DNA of 64,000 nt from an uncultured bacterium (GCA_905215345.1 CAJMPR010000017.1:22349-86348), one strand, 5' to 3'. Counted from the first letter of the stretch, positions 37,999 to 47,938 are shown. The notes: generated by a model from the letters alone, not told the origin. Program-made: numbers and translations.

Positions 37999-38715
37999 GT
38001 GATACAGCTAAAAGACATTAACAAGACTTACAACAACGGAGCGCCGTTACATGTGCTGAAAGGCATCAACCTTGACATCCAAAAAGGAGAGTTTGTATCC
38101 ATTATGGGTGCATCAGGTTCCGGGAAGTCTACTTTACTCAACATATTGGGTATCTTGGATAATTATGACACCGGAGAGTATTATCTCAACGGGACGCTCA
38201 TCAAAAACCTGAGCGAAACCAAAGCCGCCGAGTATCGTAACCGCATGATTGGCTTCATATTCCAGTCATTCAACCTGATTTCCTTTAAAAATGCAGTGGA
38301 GAACGTGGCTCTCCCCCTCTTTTACCAGGGAGTAAGCCGCCGCAAACGCAATGCAATGGCGTTGGAATATCTTGACCGCTTGGGACTGAAAGATTGGGCT
38401 CATCACATGCCTAACGAAATGTCCGGCGGACAAAAGCAGCGTGTAGCCATTGCACGCGCCCTTATCACCAAACCACAGATAATCCTTGCCGATGAACCGA
38501 CGGGAGCACTGGATAGTAAAACATCCGTAGAAGTAATGCAGATATTAAAAGACCTGCACGCTACGGGTATGACGATTGTGGTGGTTACCCACGAAAGCGG
38601 TGTTGCCAATCAGACTGACAAGATTATCCATATCAAGGATGGTATCATCGAAAGTATCGAGGAAAACCTGAGCCACGATGCTTCTCCGTTTGGAAAAGAC
38701 GGATTTATGAAATAA
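37999..38715 (+). CDS. ABC exporter ATP-binding protein (MacB/LolD type)
   Basis: 238 residues starting at a GTG codon (IQLKDINKTYNNGAPLHVLK). Walker A GASGSGKST, signature MSGGQKQRVAIARAL, Walker B IILADEPTGALD, and His switch VVVTHE are intact. First gene of a five-gene unit with two FtsX-type permeases, an HlyD-type adaptor and a TolC-type outer-membrane protein: a complete tripartite exporter. The permease begins 11 bp downstream. The exported compound is unknown. Confidence 0.95.
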   Translation: MIQLKDINKTYNNGAPLHVLKGINLDIQKGEFVSIMGASGSGKSTLLNILGILDNYDTGEYYLNGTLIKNLSETKAAEYRNRMIGFIFQSFNLISFKNAVENVALPLFYQGVSRRKRNAMALEYLDRLGLKDWAHHMPNEMSGGQKQRVAIARALITKPQIILADEPTGALDSKTSVEVMQILKDLHATGMTIVVVTHESGVANQTDKIIHIKDGIIESIEENLSHDASPFGKDGFMK

Positions 38716-38726
38716 AAGAAACGAAT

Positions 38727-39983
38727 ATGATAGACATTTGGCAAGAAATATACGGAACCATCAAACGCAATAAGTTACGTACGTTCCTCACCGGTTTTGC
38801 AGTAGCATGGGGCATCTTCATGCTGATTGTACTGCTGGGAGCCGGTAACGGCATTATACATGCTTTCGAGCAGAATTCATCCGAACGTGCGCTGAATTCC
38901 ATCCGTTTAGGTGGCGGATGGACAACAAAAGCTTACAACGGACTTAAAGAAGGACGCTATATCCAGTTAGAAAACAAAGACCTTGCCGCTACTGAAAAGT
39001 ATTTTCCTGACAATATTATTCAAGCCGGCGCCGTTTTATATCAGAATAGCGTAAACATTAGTTTCGGACAAGAATATATCAATATCAGGCTAATGGGTGT
39101 GCATCCCAATTATGTAGAATCCGAAGCCATAAAAACCTTCTCCGGCCGTTTCATTAATAAGAATGATATAAGAGAACGAAGAAAGGTGATTATCCTCCAC
39201 AAGAAGTCGGCTGAAATTCTTTTTAAGAAATCCCATATCGACCCTATCGGACAGTTTGTCAATGCAGGCGGAGTGGCTTATCAAATAGCCGGTCTTTACG
39301 ACGACCAGGGAGACCAAAGCAGTGTAGCTTATATTCCCTTTTCTACTTTACAGACAATTTATAACAAAGGCAACAAACTCAACAACATCATCTTCACTAC
39401 CAAAAACCTGACAAGTGAGGAAAACAATGACGCCTTTGAGAAAGAATACCGCCGGGTTATCGCCGCCAATCACCGCTTTGACCCCACCGACGAAAGCGCC
39501 ATCTGGATATGGAACCGCTTCACTCAATATCTGCAAACACAAAATGCCGGAAACATCCTCCGTACAGCCATTTGGGTGATTGGTATCTTTACGCTTCTGA
39601 GTGGTATTGTAGGTGTATCAAATATCATGTTGATAACCGTCAAAGAACGTACGCGTGAGTTCGGCATCCGTAAAGCATTAGGTGCCAAACCACTTTCTAT
39701 CCTTTGGCTGATTATCGTGGAGAGCGTAGTGATTACCACTTTTTTCGGCTACATAGGCATGGTGGCGGGTATTGGCGCAACCGAGTGGATGAACGTTGCC
39801 TTTGGTACCCAAACGGCAGACGCAGGCATGTTTCAAGCGAAGATGTTCACCGACCCGACAGTAGACATCAGCATTGCCATCCAAGCTACACTGACTCTCG
39901 TCATCGCCGGTACATTGGCAGGTTTCTTCCCCGCTAAAAAGGCAGTGAGTATCAGTCCTATCGAAGCATTAAGAGCGGACTGA
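38727..39983 (+). CDS. ABC transporter permease (MacB/FtsX family), first copy
   Basis: 418 residues. An N-terminal helix (RTFLTGFAVAWGIFMLIVLL) is followed by a MacB periplasmic core domain (about 50-280) and three C-terminal helices with ITVKERTREFGIRKALGAKP, the FtsX-family cytoplasmic motif. ATPase and permease are separate genes here, unlike enterobacterial MacB, where they are fused. A second permease follows, and the two may form a heterodimer. Confidence 0.93.
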   Translation: MIDIWQEIYGTIKRNKLRTFLTGFAVAWGIFMLIVLLGAGNGIIHAFEQNSSERALNSIRLGGGWTTKAYNGLKEGRYIQLENKDLAATEKYFPDNIIQAGAVLYQNSVNISFGQEYINIRLMGVHPNYVESEAIKTFSGRFINKNDIRERRKVIILHKKSAEILFKKSHIDPIGQFVNAGGVAYQIAGLYDDQGDQSSVAYIPFSTLQTIYNKGNKLNNIIFTTKNLTSEENNDAFEKEYRRVIAANHRFDPTDESAIWIWNRFTQYLQTQNAGNILRTAIWVIGIFTLLSGIVGVSNIMLITVKERTREFGIRKALGAKPLSILWLIIVESVVITTFFGYIGMVAGIGATEWMNVAFGTQTADAGMFQAKMFTDPTVDISIAIQATLTLVIAGTLAGFFPAKKAVSISPIEALRAD

Positions 39984-40022
39984 AAAATGAAAAATTGAAA
40001 ATTAAAAATTAAAAGGCTCGGA

Positions 40023-41264
40023 ATGAGAATAGACATGGATACGTGTGAGGAAATCCTCATCACGATAACAAGAAACAAAACCCGAAGTCTGCTAACCGCA
40101 TTCGGTGTGTTCTGGGGCATCTTTATGCTGGTGGCACTCATTGGTGGCGGCAATGGCATGCAGGAGAAAATGAAACAGCAGTTTGAAGGGTTTGCCACGA
40201 ACTCAGGATTCATTGCTTCGCAAAACACAAGTGAGGCCTACAAGGGATTCCGCAAAGGACGCAGGTGGGACTTGAAACTTGCCGATGTAGAGAGGGTGCA
40301 AAATGTAAACGGCATTGAACTGGCTACAGCATCCATCGCCCTATGGGGACAAACAGCCGTATATGGCGAAAACAAATATGAATGTTCCGTCAAGGGGCTT
40401 TATCCTGAATATGAGCGGATAGAACACCAGGAAATGGCCTACGGACGCTTCATTAACGATGTAGACATCCGGGAAGCGCGCAAGGTATGCGTCATCGGCA
40501 AGCGCGTCTATGAAAGTCTCTTTAAACCGGGCGAAGATCCTTGTGGAAAGTACGTGCGTGTAAATGGCGTCTATTATCGCATCGTTGGCATGTGCTCCTC
40601 CGAAGGAAACGTGAATATACAAGGGCAAGCCTCCGAAGCCATCACGCTGCCTTTCACCACCATGCAGCAAACCTATAATTTAGGAAATACTATACACGTG
40701 GTATGCTTCATCATGAAGCCGGGAGTGATGGTTAAAGACGTAACTCCCGAAATAGAGAGCGTTGTAAAAGCAGCACATTATATCTCTCCGGATGACAAGC
40801 AAGCGATAATGCTGTTGAACGCAGAGGCCATGTTCTCCATGATGGATACTTTGATGACAGGCACAAGTATTCTGATATGGATGGTGGGCTTAGGAACTTT
40901 GTTCGCCGGAGCTATCGGCGTATCCAATATTATGATGGTAACCGTAAAGGAGCGTACTACGGAAATCGGTATTCGCCGTGCTATCGGCGCCCGTCCAAAA
41001 GACATCTTACAGCAGATTCTGTCGGAAAGTATGGTTCTGACTACCATTGCCGGTATGGCCGGTATCACTTTCGCGGTACTTGTATTACAGGTTCTGGAAA
41101 GTGCGGCAAATGATCCGGGCGTTGTTAAAACTCACTATCAGGTTTCTTTCGGACTGGCTATCGGTACTTGTGTTCTCCTGATAGCATTGGGAGTTCTTGC
41201 CGGACTGGCTCCTGCTTACCGCGCCATGACCATCAAGCCGATTGAGGCGATAAGGGATGAATGA
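40023..41264 (+). CDS. ABC transporter permease (MacB/FtsX family), second copy
   Basis: 413 residues with the same layout: N-terminal helix (TAFGVFWGIFMLVALIGGGN), periplasmic core and C-terminal helices with VTVKERTTEIGIRRAIGARP. It is clearly diverged from the first permease. It starts 39 bp downstream after an AT-rich spacer. Confidence 0.93.
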   Translation: MRIDMDTCEEILITITRNKTRSLLTAFGVFWGIFMLVALIGGGNGMQEKMKQQFEGFATNSGFIASQNTSEAYKGFRKGRRWDLKLADVERVQNVNGIELATASIALWGQTAVYGENKYECSVKGLYPEYERIEHQEMAYGRFINDVDIREARKVCVIGKRVYESLFKPGEDPCGKYVRVNGVYYRIVGMCSSEGNVNIQGQASEAITLPFTTMQQTYNLGNTIHVVCFIMKPGVMVKDVTPEIESVVKAAHYISPDDKQAIMLLNAEAMFSMMDTLMTGTSILIWMVGLGTLFAGAIGVSNIMMVTVKERTTEIGIRRAIGARPKDILQQILSESMVLTTIAGMAGITFAVLVLQVLESAANDPGVVKTHYQVSFGLAIGTCVLLIALGVLAGLAPAYRAMTIKPIEAIRDE

Positions 41265-41333
41265 TGATAGGTGGTAAAGTAATAGAGTGATAAGGTGATA
41301 AGTTAAGAAATAAAACAATAATACAATAATAAG

Positions 41334-42440
41334 ATGAAAACAAAGAAGTATCTAAAAATCGCATTGCTGGTGGTCGTAGCCGCCATATTTGTCTGGACAT
41401 TCGTGTTCTTGTATCAAAAGTCACAGCCTAAAGTGAAGGTGTACGAAACAGTTGTTCCGGAAATAGCCGATTTGGAGAAAACAACCGTAGCTACCGGTAA
41501 AGTAGAACCAAGAGACGAAGTTCTCATCAAACCACAAATATCAGGAATTATCTCCGAAGTTTATAAAGAAGCCGGACAAACCATCAAACAAGGCGAAGTA
41601 CTTGCCAAAGTGAAGGTTATCCCCGAACTGGGTACACTGAATTCGGCAGAAAGCCGTGTCCGTCTGGCTGAAATCAATGCCAAACAAGCCGAAACAGACT
41701 TTGCGCGTATCGAGAAGTTGTTCAAAGACAAGCTCATCAGCAATGAAGAATATGAAAAAGGCGAAGTTTCCGTGAAACAGGCACGTGAAGAACTGCAAAC
41801 AGCTAAAGATAACTTGGAAATCGTAAAAGAAGGTATTACCAAGAACAGTGCATCTTTCAGTAGTACGTTGATTCGTTCAACCATTACCGGGTTGATTCTG
41901 GATGTACCTATCAAGGTAGGTAACTCAGTAATCATGAGTAACACGTTTAATGATGGTACTACTATCGCTACCATCGCCAATATGAACGACTTGATTTTCC
42001 GTGGTAACATAGACGAAACCGAAGTAGGCCGCGTTCATGAAGGTATGCCCGTAAAACTGACAATCGGTGCCTTGCAGAATCTTTCATTCAACGCCACACT
42101 GGAATATATTTCTCCTAAGGGTGTAGAAGAAAACGGTGCCAACCAGTTTGAAATCAAAGCTGCTATCCAGGCTCCGGATACCGTACAAATCCGTTCAGGT
42201 TATTCTGCCAATGCGGAAATTGTTCTGGACCGCGCACAAAAAGCTCTTGCCGTACCGGAAAGTACCGTTGAATTTAGTGGTGACAGTACCTTTGTATACG
42301 TCCTGACAGACAGCGTACCCGAACAGAAGTTCAAACGTCAGCAAATCAAAGTCGGAATGAGCGATGGTATCAAGATTGCCGTAAAAAGTGGCTTGACTAT
42401 CAAAGACAAAGTACGCGGTGCCGAGAAAAAAGAGAAGTAA
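41334..42440 (+). CDS. Periplasmic adaptor protein (HlyD/MacA family)
   Basis: 368 residues. An N-terminal membrane anchor (IALLVVVAAIFVWTFVFLYQ), a barrel/lipoyl part (VATGKVEPRDEVLIKPQISG, AGQTIKQGEVLAKV), a helical hairpin (about 100-170, coiled coil) and a beta-barrel domain (NDLIFRGNIDETEVGRVHEG). It links the inner-membrane ABC complex to the outer-membrane channel encoded next. Confidence 0.93.
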   Translation: MKTKKYLKIALLVVVAAIFVWTFVFLYQKSQPKVKVYETVVPEIADLEKTTVATGKVEPRDEVLIKPQISGIISEVYKEAGQTIKQGEVLAKVKVIPELGTLNSAESRVRLAEINAKQAETDFARIEKLFKDKLISNEEYEKGEVSVKQAREELQTAKDNLEIVKEGITKNSASFSSTLIRSTITGLILDVPIKVGNSVIMSNTFNDGTTIATIANMNDLIFRGNIDETEVGRVHEGMPVKLTIGALQNLSFNATLEYISPKGVEENGANQFEIKAAIQAPDTVQIRSGYSANAEIVLDRAQKALAVPESTVEFSGDSTFVYVLTDSVPEQKFKRQQIKVGMSDGIKIAVKSGLTIKDKVRGAEKKEK

Positions 42441-42463
42441 TTACCATTAGAAGTTAGAACATC

Positions 42464-43792
42464 ATGAAGAAAAATATATTCATATATCTGGCTATACTCA
42501 GTTGCACTCAAATTCAGGCACAAGAACGTTGGTCGCTGCGTCAATGTATCGACTATGCTATTGAGCACAACATCAGCATCCGCCAGACAGCCAATACAGC
42601 CGAACAAAGTGCCGTGAATGTAAATACCGCCAAGTGGGCCCGTTTGCCTAACTTGAATGCCAGCGGTAGTCAAAGCTGGAACTGGGGACGTACCCAGACT
42701 GCTATTAAAGACGAAAATACGGGTGATTACTCCACCGTGTATGTCAATGCTGCCAGTCATGGAACCAATATGTCGGTTTCAACCAACGTTCCCTTGTTTA
42801 CAGGCTTGGAAATTCCGCACCAATATGCATTAGCCAAATTGAATCTGAAAGCCGCAATCGCTGATTTAGAAAAAGCGAAAGAGGATATTTCTATTGAAAT
42901 TGCTTCGTCCTACTTGCAGGTACTGTTCAACGAAGAATTGCATCGCATCGCTTTAGGACAGGTGGAATTGAGCAATGAACAATATACCCGCATAGCACGG
43001 TTGGCCGAAGTGGGAAAAGCTTCTCCGGCAGAAGTAGCGGAAGCGAAAGCCCGGTTAGCCCAGGATGAAATGAATGCCGTACAAGCCAATAATAACTACC
43101 AACTGGCATTGCTCGACCTGAGCCAACTTATCGAGTTGGAAACTCCCGAAGGCTTCGTTTTGGAGAATCCTGCGGTAAAGATAGACCTTACGCCTCTTAC
43201 TCCACCGGACGAAATTTTCCAGACCGCAATGGTAAGTAAGGCTTCCATACAAGCTGCCCAATACCGTTTGGAAGGTAGCAAGCACAGCATACGTATTGCA
43301 CAAAGCGGCTTTTATCCGCAACTTAGTCTGAACGGAAGTCTCGGAACAAATTACTATTCTACCATTAACCGTACTTTCAGCCAGCAGATGAACGACAACT
43401 TCAGTAAATATGTAGGATTCAATCTCAGCGTACCTATTTTCAACCGCTTTACCACCCGAAATCAAGTACGCACCGCCCGCCTGAAGCGTGAAAATTACTC
43501 CCTGCAACTGGACAATGCCAAGAAGAGTCTCTACAAAGAGATTCAGCAAGCATGGTACAACGCCATAGCAGCCGAAAGCAAATATACCAGCAGTAGTACG
43601 GCTACAATCGCCAGCGAAGCTTCATTCAATCTGATGAGTGAGAAGTATGTAAACGGGAAAGCCAATGCAGTAGAATATAACGAGGCCAAACAGAACCTGA
43701 TGAAGGCTCAGTCGGACGAGTTGCAAGCTAAGTATGAATATCTCTTCCGTACGAAGATACTGGACTTCTATAAAGGAGAACCCATTGAATAA
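42464..43792 (+). CDS. TolC-family outer-membrane efflux protein
   Basis: 442 residues with a signal peptide (ending QIQAQ) and the duplicated outer-membrane efflux protein domain: RWSLRQCIDYAIEHNISIRQ, long coiled-coil helices, and VNGKANAVEYNEAKQNLMKA near the end. It closes the exporter unit, 23 bp after the adaptor. Confidence 0.95.
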   Translation: MKKNIFIYLAILSCTQIQAQERWSLRQCIDYAIEHNISIRQTANTAEQSAVNVNTAKWARLPNLNASGSQSWNWGRTQTAIKDENTGDYSTVYVNAASHGTNMSVSTNVPLFTGLEIPHQYALAKLNLKAAIADLEKAKEDISIEIASSYLQVLFNEELHRIALGQVELSNEQYTRIARLAEVGKASPAEVAEAKARLAQDEMNAVQANNNYQLALLDLSQLIELETPEGFVLENPAVKIDLTPLTPPDEIFQTAMVSKASIQAAQYRLEGSKHSIRIAQSGFYPQLSLNGSLGTNYYSTINRTFSQQMNDNFSKYVGFNLSVPIFNRFTTRNQVRTARLKRENYSLQLDNAKKSLYKEIQQAWYNAIAAESKYTSSSTATIASEASFNLMSEKYVNGKANAVEYNEAKQNLMKAQSDELQAKYEYLFRTKILDFYKGEPIE

Positions 43793-43882
43793 ATCAGAAT
43801 TTTAGTTGTTATGCTTGCCGGGGCTTCTTTTTCGCAATGATTGTGGAAAAGAACGCTTCGGCAAGAAAGTTAAAAGGGATCT

Positions 43883-45832
43883 ATGAAAATAGGAAGGAAA
43901 ACAAAACAGTTTATAGGTTACAGCATAGTCGTAATAGTAATTCTTTTAACAGGGATCTATCTTTGTCGCGGGTTATTATTGCAACATTTCGCCCATAAAC
44001 GTATTGACCGTCTGGAACAAAGGTTCGGACTTGAGATAAAATACCAGGACCTGCGATTAGACGGGCTTAATACCATCAGCCTTCAGAACTTAGCTATTAT
44101 CCCCCAGGAGCGGGACACGCTTCTTACCCTGCAAACATTGAAGGTCCGCTTCAGTCTTTGGAAATTATTAGGTGGTCAGCCGGACATACGCAACGTTCAT
44201 TTAGACCAACTGAATGTTCGCTTTATCAAGCAAGATTCTATTGCCAATTATGATTTTCTGTTCCTTTCACCCAAAGACCAACAAAACAATCCTACTGACG
44301 AAAAGAAAAATCAATCCGATTACACCCGCCGCGTTCATGCCTTGATGAAACTAATTTTCGGTTTACTTCCTGAGAACGGGCACTTGAGCAAGATGCAGAT
44401 TACAGAACAGAAAGACTCTAATTTTGTCATGTTCCGTATTCCCTCATTCCGCATAACGGATAATCGTTTTCATTCCGAAATAGCAGTTAAAGAAGATTCC
44501 TTAAACCAGCAATGGATCATCAAAGGCGAGCTAAACCGCTCCGAGCGACATATACAAGCTTATCTGAACGCACCGTTACATAAACGCATCACGCTGCCCT
44601 ATATCAACCGCCGCTTCGGTGCGCAAGTCAATCTGGACAGCCTAAAAGTTAGTTTGTCCGAAGAAGAAATCAGTAATAACCTCACTTGCCTGAAGGGACA
44701 CACTGAAGTAAAAGGACTACAAGTTTACCACCGCCGGCTTTCTCCCGATATAATTAATCTTAATCGTGGAGAGTTGGAATATCATTTGAACGTAACTCCC
44801 AATGCATTGGAACTGGATAGTAGCAGTCTGGTACGATTCAACGCACTGACCTTCCACCCCTATCTAAAAGCAGAACGCATACAAACTTTTTCCAAAGAGC
44901 AGCTTTGGCATTTCACAGCCTCTGTAAATAAACCATGGTTTCCGGCACAAGAATTATTCGGTTCTTTACCTGCCGGTCTGTTCGACAATCTGGAGGGAAT
45001 CCGTACCCGGGGGCAATTATCTTATCGTTTCTTGTTCGACGTAGATTTTTCATCCTTAGACAGCCTCAAGTTCGAATCGGAGCTGAAAGCAAAGGACTTT
45101 CGGATTGAGAGTTTCGGACGTACCCCACTTAATAAGATGTCCGGTGAGTTTGAATATACAGCCTATGAAAACGGACAGCCAGTACGTGCTTTCCCTATCG
45201 GATCTTCATGGGAACATTTCACTCCTCTCGATAGTGTCTCACCTATTTTGCAGATGTCAGTGATGCAAAGTGAGGACGGTGCATTTTTCTATCATCAGGG
45301 ATTCCTGCCCGATGCGATGCGTGAAGCACTTATACACGACATTAAAGTGAGGAAGTTTGCCCGGGGCGGAAGTACCATCTCCATGCAACTGGTTAAAAAT
45401 GTATTTCTGAACCGCAACAAGAATATAGCCCGCAAGTTGGAAGAAGCCCTTATTGTGTGGCTGATAGAGACGGAACGATTAACTTCCAAAGCGCGTATGT
45501 ATGAGGTATACTTAAACATTGCCGAATGGGGCCCTATGATTTACGGTATTCAGGAAGCCTCCAAGTTTTACTTTGACAAACGCCCTTCCCAATTATCCGT
45601 TGAAGAATGTATTTTTCTTGCTTCAATCATCCCTAAGCCCAAACATTTCCGTAATTCATTCACGGAGAACGGCCAACTGAAAGAAAACCAGGAAGGATAT
45701 TTCAGGCTCATTGCCGAAAGGCTTGTAAAAAAGGGGATTATCAGCGAAGCGCAAGCGGAGCAGATACAAGTAAAGAATGTAGTGCTGAACGGGGAAGCAA
45801 AAGAGAGTTTTTTAGTTATGAGTGATAAGTGA
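43883..45832 (+). CDS. GT51 peptidoglycan transglycosylase with AsmA-like N-terminal region
   Basis: 649 residues. One N-terminal membrane helix, then about 400 residues resembling AsmA-type envelope domains (LRLDGLNTISLQNLAIIPQE, LKVRFSLWKLLGGQPDIRNV). A GT51 domain follows with EDGAFFYHQGF, RGGSTISMQLVKNVFL and the conserved block EVYLNIAEWGPMIYGIQEAS. There is no transpeptidase domain, so it is a monofunctional glycan polymerase with an unusual large extracytoplasmic region. The last codons lie within a long inverted repeat (45815-45900). Confidence 0.88.
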   Translation: MKIGRKTKQFIGYSIVVIVILLTGIYLCRGLLLQHFAHKRIDRLEQRFGLEIKYQDLRLDGLNTISLQNLAIIPQERDTLLTLQTLKVRFSLWKLLGGQPDIRNVHLDQLNVRFIKQDSIANYDFLFLSPKDQQNNPTDEKKNQSDYTRRVHALMKLIFGLLPENGHLSKMQITEQKDSNFVMFRIPSFRITDNRFHSEIAVKEDSLNQQWIIKGELNRSERHIQAYLNAPLHKRITLPYINRRFGAQVNLDSLKVSLSEEEISNNLTCLKGHTEVKGLQVYHRRLSPDIINLNRGELEYHLNVTPNALELDSSSLVRFNALTFHPYLKAERIQTFSKEQLWHFTASVNKPWFPAQELFGSLPAGLFDNLEGIRTRGQLSYRFLFDVDFSSLDSLKFESELKAKDFRIESFGRTPLNKMSGEFEYTAYENGQPVRAFPIGSSWEHFTPLDSVSPILQMSVMQSEDGAFFYHQGFLPDAMREALIHDIKVRKFARGGSTISMQLVKNVFLNRNKNIARKLEEALIVWLIETERLTSKARMYEVYLNIAEWGPMIYGIQEASKFYFDKRPSQLSVEECIFLASIIPKPKHFRNSFTENGQLKENQEGYFRLIAERLVKKGIISEAQAEQIQVKNVVLNGEAKESFLVMSDK

Positions 45833-45900
45833 TTTGTTTATAATGAAGCAATATCCTCATACCGCACGGAAACATCAACAAATCACTTATCACTCATAAC
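45815..45900. repeat. 24-bp perfect inverted repeat between convergent genes
   Basis: Left arm 45815-45838 and right arm 45877-45900 are exact reverse complements (core GTTATGAGTGATAAGTGATT), with a 38-nt loop. The left arm codes for the last residues and stop of the transglycosylase. The right arm ends 6 bp before the stop of the convergent gene. It may serve as a two-way transcription stop. Confidence 0.75.
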
Positions 45901-45906
45901 CAACAA

Positions 45907-46749
45907 CTAATTCCGTTCTCCGGACCGGGAAGAAGTTCTTGTAGTACGCGTAGATGATGAAGAGTTATTACTTCTACGCGAACTGCCGTTACTACGTTCC
46001 ACTTGTCTGGTAGGGCTACTGCGTCTCACATTCTCTTTCTGAGTATTTTTCTCACGCTTAGGAGCATTTATCTCTTCCTTTCTATCAGAGCGACGATTGG
46101 GCTGATTGGTATTCGGACGCCGGTTAGACGATTCTACTTCAGGACGTTTGCCGGAATTTGGACGAATATTTACCGAGCCAAAATCTGAACGACGGCTCGT
46201 ATAGTAAGACTTATCATCCCGGATACGGAAATTACCATTATAAGATGGATGGTTATGCCGTCCCCGATAATAACTTACGTTATGAAAATGAGTACGATAA
46301 TGTCCACCGCAATAAGTACGGTAATGGTATGGGCGCGGGAAATAATAATGATTCGAATTGGTATAAGTGATATATATACGGAAGGACCAACGTGACCCGC
46401 TTACATAAACCGGACGATAGAAATAGGTAGCCTGCATAAAGCGGGAATATTGCCTATTACTTAATACCCAGCGAAGATCATCATTGCGGACATCCAGATA
46501 ATCATAATAACGGTTCAAAGCCCATTCTTCACCGCGTAAGACATCATCCATCAGGTAATTGATACCGGCAATAAAATCATAGTTGATTTCATACACATCA
46601 TTATACTGCTCGGTACTTAGATTCATTTCGTAAGCCATCTTGTCCGTAAGGAAACGGGTTTCTTTACGCACTTTGCTGTTACTCATAGCCGCATTACAAA
46701 CAGTTGTACTCACAATAGCGGCAAGAAATATAAATAATATTCGTTTCAT
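45907..46749 (-). CDS. Secreted basic low-complexity protein of unknown function
   Basis: 280 residues with a signal peptide (ending VCNAA). The first half is a folded region with TDKMAYEMNLSTEQYNDVYE and aromatic patches. From about residue 130 it turns rich in His, Tyr and Arg, and the last 80 residues are almost only Ser, Arg, Asn, Thr and Lys, probably disordered. I do not recognise a named family. The basic tail might bind nucleic acid or acidic polymer at the envelope. Confidence 0.65.
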   Translation of the reverse strand: MKRILFIFLAAIVSTTVCNAAMSNSKVRKETRFLTDKMAYEMNLSTEQYNDVYEINYDFIAGINYLMDDVLRGEEWALNRYYDYLDVRNDDLRWVLSNRQYSRFMQATYFYRPVYVSGSRWSFRIYITYTNSNHYYFPRPYHYRTYCGGHYRTHFHNVSYYRGRHNHPSYNGNFRIRDDKSYYTSRRSDFGSVNIRPNSGKRPEVESSNRRPNTNQPNRRSDRKEEINAPKREKNTQKENVRRSSPTRQVERSNGSSRRSNNSSSSTRTTRTSSRSGERN

Positions 46750-46867
46750 GATAGCGTTTTTATAAGTTCATACTCTTTCAATTCTTCTGTGAAAACAAAA
46801 ATAGGGGAATAATTCCCCCTATTCGTTTGTTTCTCTCTAATATCTGATAGGGAAAACCCTATGGCGA

Positions 46868-47701
46868 TTAGGGTAACACAATTCCGTCTTCCTGTATCAG
46901 TATTAAACGCTTCTTGTATAAATCTCCCACCGCTTTCTTAAATGTCTTCTTGCTGACACCAAATATTTCGTATATTTCTTCTGCCGGACTCTTATCATTC
47001 AAGGTTATCTGTCCGCCTTGCGTGCGGATATATTCCAGCAAAGTTACAGAAAAGTCTTCCACCTTCCTCTGTCCGAACTTCTGAAGCACTAAATCTATCT
47101 TGCCGTCTTCACGCACCTGTTTCACGTATGCCTTCATTGTCATACCCGTATGCAGGGGTTGAAATATCTCACTTTCATACAGCAAGCCACTATATTGATT
47201 GTCTATGATTGCCTTGAAACCCAAATCTGTTTTCTGCCAGATAAGAATATCCACTTCCTGCCCGGGTTCATAAGGCGCTCTTTCTTTCGACAGATAACGA
47301 TCTACCTTTGCCGTTGCCACGATTCGATAACTCTCATTATCCAAATGGGCATAAATCACATATTTCTTACCCACCTGCATTTTCATCTTCTGCTCACTGA
47401 AAGGCACGAACAAGTCTTTCATCAATCCCCAGTTCAGGAAAGCACCATATTGATTCACCCAAGCTACTTCCAGACAAGCGAATTGCCCCACCTGCACCAA
47501 CGGTGTCAGTGTAGTGGCTACCAGACGTTCTTCATTATCCAAATATATAAATACATTCAACTCATCTCCAATCTTACAGTCTTCGGGTACATACCGCGAC
47601 GGAAGTAGTATCTCACCTTCTTCACCGCCATCCAGATACATGCCGAAATCGACTTCCTTTACCACTTCCAATGTATTGAACTGTCCTAACTCTATTTTCA
47701 T
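46868..47701 (-). CDS. S1 RNA-binding domain protein (CvfB-like)
   Basis: 277 residues from the start MKIELGQFNTLEVVKEVDFG at 47701; an upstream in-frame ATG at 47752 would add 17 unlikely residues across the promoter region. It contains several S1-like OB folds (about 1-65, 70-135, 145-215), with GMYLDGGEEGEILLPSRY, AFLNWGLMKDLFVPF and GLLYESEIFQPLHTG, and a C-terminal winged-helix-like domain. The layout matches the CvfB/YitL regulators of Gram-positive bacteria and their Bacteroides homologues. The target RNA is unknown. Confidence 0.88.
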   Translation of the reverse strand: MKIELGQFNTLEVVKEVDFGMYLDGGEEGEILLPSRYVPEDCKIGDELNVFIYLDNEERLVATTLTPLVQVGQFACLEVAWVNQYGAFLNWGLMKDLFVPFSEQKMKMQVGKKYVIYAHLDNESYRIVATAKVDRYLSKERAPYEPGQEVDILIWQKTDLGFKAIIDNQYSGLLYESEIFQPLHTGMTMKAYVKQVREDGKIDLVLQKFGQRKVEDFSVTLLEYIRTQGGQITLNDKSPAEEIYEIFGVSKKTFKKAVGDLYKKRLILIQEDGIVLP

Positions 47702-47717
47702 ATCCCTTCGTTTTTTT

Positions 47718-47819
47718 GCAAAGATAATGCAAACCGAATATAGAACTTTCATGCTCGCATGAAAAAGTTATGCTGAGGTGCAGCTTATCTTCGCTTTTAT
47801 GGCAAAGATAATGCAAACC
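47718..47819 (-). promoter_or_regulatory. Duplicated promoter-like box upstream of the S1-domain gene
   Basis: The 18-bp sequence GCAAAGATAATGCAAACC occurs twice, at 47718-47735 and 47802-47819. On the minus strand each contains TATCTTTG, the -7 box of Bacteroides promoters, and GGTTTGC just before it. They suggest two start sites, or a duplicated operator plus promoter, for the S1-domain gene. Confidence 0.55.
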
Positions 47820-47878
47820 AATAACTTTTCACTTTAGAAGATAACTTTTTTCTATGAACAACTCCGGCTAAAAACGGT

Positions 47879-47886
47879 TATCTTTG
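47879..47886 (+). promoter_or_regulatory. Likely -7 box of the mdh promoter
   Basis: TATCTTTG on the plus strand, 53 bp before mdh. A matching TTTG -33 box is not clear. Confidence 0.5.
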
Positions 47887-47938
47887 TAACGTAGTAATCA
47901 ACTAAATAGTAAGTTATTCACATCTTAATAATAGAATT

